NCBI GenBank assembly: GCA_010093485.1
Contig: MU001496.1
Span: 648,685-712,684, forward strand
DNA from: Karstenula rhodostoma CBS 690.94
Lineage: Eukaryota; Ascomycota; Dothideomycetes; Pleosporales; Didymosphaeriaceae
Direction of reading: 5' to 3'
DNA: 64,000 nt
Shown one piece after another: positions 55,481-64,000 of the stretch. The notes under the pieces are model-generated. The model saw only the letters and a program-made list of their open reading frames with translations, did no database searches and was not told the DNA's origin. Position 1 is the stretch's first letter. Each line of letters begins with the position of its first letter. Both the position numbers and the translations under genes were made by a program.

Positions 55481-56548
55481 GGTTGTGCGGCGGCTGGGGC
55501 TAGCTGCACATGGCACTGGTGTCGACCTCAAGCTGCAATACAATGCAAAAGGTGGGTAGGATCGTGGAATCAATGCACGAACCGTCGACAGAACAGAAAG
55601 TTCAAACACTGTTTTCTGACAGGGCTGCACGTGGATCTCTGGACGTGCGCAGTGGCTCGGTCGACGGTTGTGAATGCAGCACCAACTAGGCTAGGCGCCG
55701 GGCGATGCCGAGGTCCACCTTCACGACGCACGTCGAGCCCGCGACCGTGTTCGAGCCCGCGACCGTGTACGTGCCGTGGCGTGTTGACGCATCGCGTCAT
55801 CGCGACTGAGACGCACGAGCACCGCAGCCTGGTTGCTTTAGCGCGGATGCAATCAAGGAAGCACGCAGCCTTTTCGATCGACCTTGCAGCCCGAGGATGC
55901 AACTTGTGCATCATCCACGTGCTGTTCTTAGGGTGACGCGGCGTTGAACAGTGCATTTGAACTTTGAAGCGTGTTCGTGTTCGTTTACCAAGAAGTCGTC
56001 ATACGTACAATGCAACGCTCAAGTGATATAAAACAGAAACGACATCAAACGCTTGAAGCACGGCTGGCTCACAGACAGACGAGGCTCGCATTGCCTACTC
56101 ATACACACATCCCTCCAAAGCAATGTGTAATCCTCCCTATCATCCCATGCCCATGCTCCCATATCCCCCTACGAATGCGTCTCGGAGCCGGCCTCTCTCA
56201 GAAATGAAGTTAGGAGATGCTGTGATGAGACTGAGGAAAACCCTTATGCGCCATCATGAGAAAGAAACAGACATGAAGACGCCACCGAACTCCATTGAGG
56301 TAAAAATTTGGCATCAAAACAAAGGCGACATTCAAACCCGAGAAGCTAACCAATTGCGTCCCTTTTATTAACGCCGATCCGGATGAGATGACCCAAATGT
56401 CAGCATGGTAGGCAGCGGAACCCCAGCATAATGCCGATTGATCGCAGTCAAGCTTCCCAGAACCGAATAGTGCTGAAGGTATACCGGGTGCTGCAATGTG
56501 CTGGATCATGCGGGATGACTGGCATGCCCACACAAGCTCAGCGGTGGT
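55481..56548. other. Intergenic, no gene seen
   Basis: HIT-gene promoter and cyclin 3' flank. GCGACCGTGT recurs around 55738-55765 in a short direct repeat (CGAGCCCGCGACCGTGT, twice). Nothing else recognised. Confidence 0.5.
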
Positions 56549-58145
56549 TCATGCCTTCGAGGAGCTCTCTTGCAGAGCATTGCCGTACTGAGCAACATAC
56601 TTCTTACACCATGAGCGGAGCACGATAGAGGCTACAATTGTCAGTAGGAATACATGCATCAAAGAATCGCTTGACGTACCCTTCATGAACTTCTTGCTAG
56701 CGTATTTCTTAAAGAAAGCCTCGTGGAGAACAGGACCGGACAGGTAGTCGATCATGAGCTCGAGGACGGGCTGGATCTCTTCCTCGGTGTAACCAGCGTA
56801 GTATGACAAAGTCGCATCCCATGCACCGCGGTCCAGTACGAGGCGCGAGAGGTACATGGCAGCGGCGGCGACCTGGCTAGGGGGATGGGCAATGAAGCGG
56901 TGGTCCAAGCATCCAATCTCGAGCAAGTACTTGCCGAGAGTACGGGTCTGGATGTCGTAGTTGTCTGCCTTTGATATCCGACGAAGGAAGTTCATCGGGT
57001 TGGGGTAGCTCAGGTCATAATCAAGGGCCGACAGGACGAAGCGCTCCGCACTAAGGATCTCTTCCTCCGTGAACCCATCGTCTGCAACATGTCGGAAGTT
57101 CTGCACATGTGGAGACAGAACCTCCTCGTACTTGGACGCGATGAACATAGCGGTAACACCAACGAGCTGGAGACGGTCCAGCTGTACAATCTTGGTGGAC
57201 AGGAAGCGGTCGATGATGTTGACGGCGAGGAAGAGCGTCTCTGGTAGGAGGCGGAAGCGGGTGTGAACTTCGAGCAACCAGTCGACAAGGATACCGCGCA
57301 TCTTCCATTCGAGCTCGTTCTGGTTGTCCATGTAGTCAGGGTTGGCCATGGTGGAGATCTCAAGCTCCTTCAGGTACTCGAAGATCTCACCAACGTACTC
57401 TGAGACCATGAGCGGGTCATCGACATCCTCCTTGTCCAGATCTGGGATCTCTTCCTCCTCAATGACGGGCTCCGGGATAGCAACGGGGACTTCCTTCGTC
57501 TTTGGGGCGGCCTTACTGTCTTCCACCTTTGCATTCGTCGGAGGCTCGATGTTCTCTTCCTCTTCGGGGTCCTCCTTCACTGAGTCGGGCGCGACAATTT
57601 GACGCTTCTTGGTTGGGCCAGCAATACCAGAGCCAGGTGCAGGGCGCTTTGAGCCGGAGGAGTTGATGTTCTTTTCTTTAGGAGCGAGGACGGAACGCGC
57701 CTGCTTGGACTGAGACGTCTTGGTGACCTTGGTTGGGTGTGCTGCCTGTGCTAGTGCACTCTTGGCCACCGAGGGCTTCTTGTTCTCCTTCGCGTCCTTT
57801 GCGCCAGCGCCGACGCCATCCGTCTTGATCGAGTTGGTCCGGTCACCCAGGGCTACACGCTTCCGAGTCTGACCGGCGGGTGCGAGTGCAGATTGGGACT
57901 TCTTGGTGGTCAAGGCCTGAGTCTTCTTGGGCACGTCGGCGACCGAGTCCATGGCAGCGGACTTTGCGCGCGTCAACCGCTGGGTACCCACGTTCTCATC
58001 GTTCTCGTTGGTGACGGCACGCTGCCGGAGGTTACGAGCCTATTCAAGAGCATCAGTGACCTTTGTTTCAGATGAACGGCCCACCGCACCGCGCCGCGAC
58101 GACATAGATTGGACGGGACGCGAGAGTACGTACCGCTGGAGGCAT
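56549..58145 (-). CDS. nimE: G2/mitotic B-type cyclin
   Basis: Three exons (minus): 58145-58134, 58039-56680, 56631-56549; 484 residues. The first coding exon holds only Met-Pro-Pro-Ala; splicing to ARNLRQRAVTNENDEN gives the usual mitotic-cyclin start. A destruction box RVALGDRTN lies at residues 65-73, after several Lys-rich stretches, and KEN (KENKK) near residue 88 offers a second APC/C degron. The cyclin box begins at MRGILVDWLLEVHTRFRLLP (about 251), with DRFLSTKIVQLDRLQLVG, and the C-terminal cyclin fold follows (FLRRISKADNYDIQTRTLGK). It activates Cdk1 at G2/M and is degraded at anaphase. The last intron is 48 nt (gtacgt donor). Confidence 0.95.
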
Positions 58146-59043
58146 GGCGAGCAATATTATGTATACTGAGCAAGGCTAGAGTGCGATCCGGGATATTGTA
58201 GTTTATGTACTGAGGCGTGGAGTGTATACAGGTCTTGTTATGATGCACTACCGGGTGTTAGCAGCCGTCCAGGAAGAACGCGTGATAGCCGGTGAACGGG
58301 CGCGGGTCGACAGAGGGAGAGCCCACAGCACGCGAGTAGGCATGCAGCGACCTGGCCGACGGAGTTTGGTGTTGTGCTCGCGAATATTGACGTACCAGAC
58401 ACGCTTTATGGGATGCGACAGCGATGGTGAAATGACGTGTGGGATGGGAGAGAGCCGCGTGGGTGTACGGTGCCGGCGATGTTGAAGGGACGAGTCGAAG
58501 TCCAGCTCCAATGGCGCTGTGTTGGCGGACGGAGGGCGGAGAAGTGCTGCACCAGAGGTGTGTTGATGAGGGTGGATGTCGAGGGCGGTTTGTTTTGGTG
58601 TGCAGGCTCGAGGGTTAGGTAAGCGGCTATGCGCCAACAACGCGCGAAGAACCCGACGTGAACGAGGCTGGGGTGTGGAGCCAATGAAGAACGCGTATTT
58701 CCACTCACCACAGAACACGGCCACGTCCGACGCGCAGAAGCCGGGGAGCTCTTTGCTGGTATGCTGGGAGGCAATGGCGCACTGCAGCTCTCTTGGTGTT
58801 CGCAGAGCGGGTTTATAGCAGTCGAGAGCGCGCAGGTAAAGGCGCCAGGCAGGCACGTCGAGCTCCAGCGTTGTTGCCAGGTCGTCGCGCCGTGCAACTT
58901 GCAGGGGTGCCTCGAGACTAGCCATTCCGGGACATGCCTGAGAATTTCGGGAGCTCACCCATCAACCACATAGTCTACCACCGTAACGCGATCCCATTGC
59001 GCCGTCGATCCTGTCCCGAGGCCAACGAGGCCATCTTCGAACC
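58146..59043. other. Divergent promoter, cyclin / uL2m
   Basis: 898 bp between the start codons of two divergent genes. The long minus-strand frame 58958-58248 is low in protein character (see rejected items). Regulatory sites were not assigned. Confidence 0.5.
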
Positions 59044-60266
59044 ATGCTGCAGCCCCGGATATGCAGCCTGCAGGCCTCGCGCATTGGCCGGGCGCTGCTC
59101 CAGCCTGCACGCAGCTATGCCACCGCCGTCGAACACGCACCGTCGCCCACCTTCGAGCCCGCCGTCCAGGCCGACGGCGGTGTCCTCCAGTCCAGAGAGC
59201 CGCGGCGAGACAAATTCATCCCCCTGAGAACCTACACGCCACGCACGCCCGGTCTGCGACACCTGAAGCGACCCGTCAACGATCATCTGTGGAAGGGGCG
59301 GCCGCATATCCAGCTCACCATCGCTCGGAAGGGGCAACACTTAGGCGGAAGGAACAACACCGGCCGGGTCACCGTGAGGCACCGAGGAGGTGGTCACAAG
59401 AGGCGCATCCGTATCGTGGACTACAAGCGGTACCTCCCTGGCAAGCACATCGTGGATCGGATTGAATACGACCCGAATCGCAGCGCCCATCTTGCACTCG
59501 TCACCCGCGTAGCGACTGGCGAGAAGACGTACATTGTCGCAGCAGATGGAATGCGGGAGGGCGATGAGGTCGAGAGCTACAGAAGCGGAATTCCGAAAGA
59601 TCTGATCGCGGACATGGGTGGTGTCATCGATCCTGGTATGCTTGCAGCCAAGACGGCAGCCCGAGGAAATTGCCTACCAATCCATATGGTTCCGCTGGGA
59701 TCCCAAGTCTTCAATGTAGGCTCCAAGTCACAGGGTGGCGGTGTCTTCTGCCGGAGTGCTGGAACATATGCAATCGTCGTCACCAAGGAAGAGGTGGAGA
59801 AGCCAAAGGGCGTGGAGATCATGAGCGTCACCGTTCGCTTGCAGAGCGGGGAGCTGCGAAAGATCAGCCCTGACGCCTGTTGCACAATTGGAGTAGCAAG
59901 TAACCCTCAGAATCATTTCAGGTCTTTGGGTAAAGCTGGTCGGTCACGATGGCTAGGACGGAGACCAGAAGTCCGTGGTCTGGCTATGAACGCCGGTAAG
60001 TGAAGGAAGTGAGTTACTGTGTTGAGACATGTCTAACCACTTGCAGCTGATCATCCTCACGGTGGTGGTCGTGGTAAGTCGAAGGGTAACGTGCATCCTG
60101 TCAGTCCATGGGGCACACCGGTAAGTCTACGCTACGCAACGAGATATGTTCGCCACTCACTCGTACACAGGCGAAAGGTGGTTTCAAGACGAGACACAAG
60201 AGAAACAAGCACACCTTCCTTGTCCAAGACCGGCCACGAAACCAAGGCAAGCGTAGACCTAAATAG
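59044..60266 (+). CDS. RML2: Mitochondrial ribosomal protein uL2m
   Basis: Three exons: 59044-59995, 60047-60120, 60171-60266; 373 residues. The presequence [20 protein letters not shown] is followed by the L2 domain: [20 protein letters not shown], then [20 protein letters not shown], and the C-terminal domain with the peptidyl-transferase-centre loop [20 protein letters not shown] across exon 2. It ends with [14 protein letters not shown] and a basic tail. The near-universal His of the HPHGGG loop is present. Both introns are 50-51 nt with gtaagt donors. Core protein of the mitoribosomal large subunit. Confidence 0.96.
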
Positions 60267-61247
60267 AGGAGGGTTGTCTCATGTATCATATCATCTGTTG
60301 TTCATATGTACCATAACAATTCATGCGGCTACAAGCTTGGTCCTAGGGTTTTTGATCGCACATCACCTTTATCCAGTCGTCTTGTCATATCACAAGGGTC
60401 GGGATGTCGCGAGTTGGTAATTGCACAGCTCAGCGAAGGGTGTGGCTCACCCTTCCCCCAATTGCCTGCGCCCAGTGGCCGAGCAGGGTCAACTGTATAC
60501 ACGGTTCGTGGGCTTACGTCGACCAGCCTCGTGGCTAATCTCAAGCCGCTGCGTGGGCTGAGAAGAACAGGTACGGATATAGCGGGCGAACGTGTCTAAA
60601 GCCGGCAGGGGCCTTGCCCCGCAACTACCCATGAACAAGGGCGGTCTTGAGCCTCACACTCTAGAGTTTGGTAGAGGTGTGGGCGACCCGAGGGCACAAA
60701 GATGCTTGCTATTCTCGAAGTCTGGGTTGTACTGGAGCTGCTGCGCGACGTACACGCGTGCTTGGTACATAGCCCAGGATCGGCGCGTCCGAGATTATTT
60801 GTCCTAAGCAGCCGACAGGAAAGCTGCGTAGGTATACTGCGATGCCTGGTATCTCAGCTCTTGAGCCCTACATCCAAGACGTCAGCACGCGTCCACGTCC
60901 ACGTATATTCCGTGCTAGCCTTGATGATCCTACTTCGATGCTACGCCCCATAGTACCAACTCACCGCATCATCTGTGGTTCAAACCATGCCTGAACTCGC
61001 ACATCGGGTGTCATCTCACCCCGACGCTTAGATCTTAGCTGCCCGTCCGCAACTTTCCTTCAAGCCACAAAGCCTGCGCAAGCCTCAAGCCAGTGCAGAC
61101 CGAGAAGCAACACCTACCGCATCCCCATTCGCTACAACCCGCGGAGACCATCCTCCCCGCCCCCAACCGCTGCTTACGTGGGCCACCTGCACTTTCCCAA
61201 GGAGCTGAGAGAGACGTTGAATAACGGGCGCCGCCAGACGTTCGATC
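60267..61247. other. Intergenic, hairpin near uL2m end
   Basis: Contains a perfect 8-bp stem, 5-nt loop hairpin at 60435-60455 (GAAGGGTG / CACCCTTC), 169 bases after the uL2m stop. No gene seen. Confidence 0.45.
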
Positions 61248-64000
61248 ATGCCCTCAGCGGATTCAGAATCGCCGGACGAGAGCTTCTTCAACGACCTGTC
61301 GCAGCAGGGCCCGGATTCGAACGAGAACAACACGACCACAGATGCGCCGGGAGCGCGCAAGGACGATGCAGCAAGCAAACGGAAGCGCATAGCATGCGTG
61401 CTGTGTCGGAAACGGAAGCTGCGATGCGACGGGACCAGGCCGATGTGCGGAACCTGTAAGCGTCTGTCGCACGACTGCACATATGATGAGGTGCGCAAGA
61501 AGAGCGGGCCCAAGCGGGGATACGTGAAGCTCTTGGAAGCCCGCCTACGTACGTATAGAAACAGCGACCCTCTCCACGACATGGCTGACACGCTGGCATA
61601 TAGAGCAGGTCGAGACTCTTCTCAAGAGTCAGGAATCCACCGAACAGACCAGAGAACCCGCACCCCCGGACTCGACTACCGCATACGTCGCGAGTACGGT
61701 ACAACAGCCACTGCCCAACTCGAACGAATTCTTAGGAGCCCCAGATGCAGCGCCCAGCATCTCGCCTGGGCCCGAGGCCTTTTCGAACAGCGCAACGTCG
61801 CCAGGGGGCGAGTTTCAGTGGGAAATGATTGGCTTGGGCTTGGATGAGCCGCTTCCTCCACAGGATGTACAGGATGAGCTGTAAGTGGGAAATGAAGCAA
61901 GAACGACCCGGACTGACAATTCTAGCTACCGACTATACTTCACGAAAATACATCCGTCGGTGCCTATCATCCACAGACCGCGGTTCATGGCCGCCATGAA
62001 CCTCGCGCCCCATATGCGACCACCTGTCTGCTTACGATACGCCATGTGGACGCACGCAGCTTCTGTGGCTGACAAATACGATGCACTGCAGGAGCACTTC
62101 TATCAGCGAGCGAGGAAGTATGCTCAAGCTGACGAGATGAAAGGCCATGGCGAGGGGACTATAACGCTGGCACATTGTCAAGCATGGGCTTTGACGTCGA
62201 CATATGAATTCAAACAGATGTATTTTCCACGAGCTTGGCTGTCGTCGGGCCGAGCGACGCGCCTGGCACAGATGATGCAGCTACATCGTCTGGATGGCGT
62301 TGGGCTAGATGTGAAGCAATGTCTCCCACCTCCTAAGGATTGGACAGAGCGAGAGGAAAGGAGACGAACGTTCTGGGCGACTTTCAACATCGATCGCTAT
62401 GCTAGCATAGGAACTGGCTGGCCGATGACGTTCGATCAACGCGACGTAAGATCCCGAAAATGTCTATATCACGTTTGCGCTTACCCGGAGTGTAGGTCCT
62501 TACGAACTTGCCAGCCAGCGACGATGCTTTCGAGAAGAGCAAACCTATGGCCACTGGCTCTCTTGAACAAGCATTAGGCACCAATGGAGCTGGAAATCTA
62601 CATTCGTTCGGCGGGGTAGTACTAACAGCAGCCCTCTTTGGCCAGAACTTGCTACACCTACATCGGCCCGGTCCCGATGACAATGATGACGACCTGAACG
62701 GTGGCTTTTGGACACGACACAGGTCTATTGAAGGGATGCTTCTCCAGACCTCGCTCGGCCTTCCCGATCACTTGCGGTTACCCAGCGGATCAGCGGATCC
62801 GAATACGGTCTTCATGCACATGTGCATTCACACTTCAACGATATGCCTTCACCAAGCCGCGATATTTAAGGCAGACAAGTATCGTCTACCGATAAATGTC
62901 AGCAATGAAAGCAAGATTCGATGCGTCACTGCTGCGGCCGAAATCGATTCCATTATGCGGATGATTAGCCACTTGGACTTGGCCTCTGTACGTCAGACAA
63001 AAATCGGCATATTCCAAATGCTAATATCGAGCAGATGAACCCTTTCATATCATTCTGTGTATATGTTGCAGCTCGAGTGTTCGTACAGTATCTCAAGACC
63101 CGTCCCAAAGATCAGCAGATGCATGCTTCTCTGCAATTCCTCCTCACAGCCATGCAAGCGCTTCGACGGAAGAACCCTCTTACAGAATCTTTCCTTGTTC
63201 AGCTTGACCTTGACCTCGAAAGTGCTGGTGTGCTTGGTCTGGGACAAAAACCATACCTACCACCGCAGACAGGTGGCACAGTAAGTGCAACTATGCAGCC
63301 GCCCAGCAGAGAGAAGACGTATCCTTTTCAGGAGCATCATGTTGAGTAAGTCGTTTCCTAACATTTCCCAGGAAGGCGTGATCCCAGTGAATACTGATCC
63401 AGGCGGCTGCAGTGTTCTTTTCGAGATCCGTGAAACGCAAAATCCCAGCCATAGCATCAACCAATATGGAACCGGAGACCCTGCTAGGCCAGCTCCGGCA
63501 CCCGCTGTTGCGTTGTCACAACCTTTCCATCTCTCGAGTGTGTCATCGATTGGCGCAGATACGCAGAACACGGCGTTCGTGCCAATGTCGAGAGACAGTT
63601 ATGGCCTTGAACTTGATAACACAGTGTCACTCGATAATACCGAAATGGACCTCACGCCCGACAGCAACGCCGAGCGGGCCAGTCCTGCAACAACAGCCTC
63701 AAATACTCGCTCACAGTCTCTCTCACGTTCTGGCGGCGGCGCCGGCTCAGGCTCCCACTCGTCTTACTCCCCAATCCAAAATACCGATCAAATCCCCTAC
63801 CGCCCTTCCCCACGGTTGACAAATCGAACATCAAATCAAGCCACATCCAGACCGAACAACATCTTCTACTCCACAAACGACATGATGAACGCGAACTTCG
63901 CGTACGGCGACACGACGGGCGGGATACCCCCTGTAGGTGGGGACGTCGATTTCAACATGGGTATTCTGGGCAATGACTGGGATATGGGGCATTTGAGCGG
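61248..64000 (+). CDS. Zn2Cys6 fungal transcription factor, 3' end outside the window
   Basis: Exons: 61248-61548, 61604-61880, 61926-62445, 62496-62987, 63035-63345, 63413-64000 (still open). About 829 residues seen. The zinc cluster CVLCRKRKLRCDGTRPMC then GTCKRLSHDC lies at residues 50-77, with a basic linker (RKKSGPKRGYVKLLEARL) leading to a short coiled-coil dimerisation stretch. The fungal-specific regulatory domain (PF04082 type) starts near LYRLYFTKIHPSVPIIHRPR, with ALTSTYEFKQMYFPRAWLSS and the diagnostic REERRRTFWATFNIDRYAS. The C-terminal part is Ser/Thr/Asn/Gly-rich and disordered, as in activation regions. It binds CGG-type sites, usually as a dimer. The pathway controlled is not evident. 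The intron before the last exon needs the second of two nearby cag acceptors (63410-63412); the first leads to a stop. Confidence 0.9.

Noticed and set aside
58248..58958. 236-codon open frame on the minus strand between the cyclin and uL2m genes
   Set aside because: Composition rich in Arg, Ser, Pro, His and Leu without domain, overlapping other frames in a promoter region; it looks like chance in GC-rich DNA.
60435..60455. 8-bp hairpin after uL2m as a transcription terminator
   Set aside because: Pol II genes of fungi do not end at hairpins of bacterial type and no T run follows; kept only as a note in the intergenic entry.

Overview
The window is nuclear DNA of a filamentous ascomycete (Pezizomycotina, most likely a Dothideomycete). 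Genes are compact and interrupted by short GT-AG introns, mostly 45-110 nt, with CTAAC/CTGAC-type branch sites. The genes are typical of filamentous fungi: a Cch1-type calcium channel, a divergent pair for the two subunits of ATP-citrate lyase, a DUR3-like urea symporter, a rhodopsin-domain membrane protein and a Zn2Cys6 regulator. Exon boundaries were worked out by hand from splice motifs and reading-frame continuity.

Layout. 1-2462: 3' part of the calcium channel gene (cut by the left edge). 4084-4455: small Ser/Arg/Pro-rich protein. 6738-8407: F-box pseudogene followed by degenerate repeats. 9536-10870: arrestin-like protein (-). 12161-12965: Dpb4-type histone-fold protein. 13327-13987: small conserved-looking protein (-). 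14305-15180: SUZ-domain protein. 15945-18306: secreted modular repeat protein with possible Kex2 sites. 20005-20817: unrecognised protein. 21833-22810: broken coiled-coil gene (-). 23205-25117 (-) and 26261-28490 (+): acl2/acl1. 29571-31407: membrane-anchored histidine-phosphatase-like protein without its catalytic histidines. 31892-33872: coiled-coil orphan (-) with very short introns. 34893-35052: tRNA-like gene with an apparent CUA anticodon. 35166-37405: DUR3-like transporter (-). 40477-41720: rhodopsin-domain protein. 43238-44838: secreted FAD amine-oxidase-like protein. 46129-46785: uL23m (-). 48466-50667: RGG-tailed large conserved-looking protein. 51326-53203: mitochondrial prolyl-tRNA synthetase (-), divergent from uL10m at 53495-54523. 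54726-55480: HIT protein (-). 56549-58145: B-type cyclin (-). 59044-60266: uL2m. 61248-64000: Zn2Cys6 regulator, cut by the right edge.

Functional themes. The acl pair makes cytosolic acetyl-CoA and shares one 1.1-kb promoter region. Three mitoribosomal large-subunit proteins and a mitochondrial aminoacyl-tRNA synthetase lie within about 14 kb (46.1-60.3 kb), interleaved with a HIT hydrolase and a mitotic cyclin. The accessory parts, namely the F-box relic, repeat patches, the secreted repeat protein, the coiled-coil orphans and the tRNA-like gene, sit in longer gene-poor stretches. No CRISPR array, rRNA gene, intact transposon or recognisable secondary-metabolite cluster was seen.
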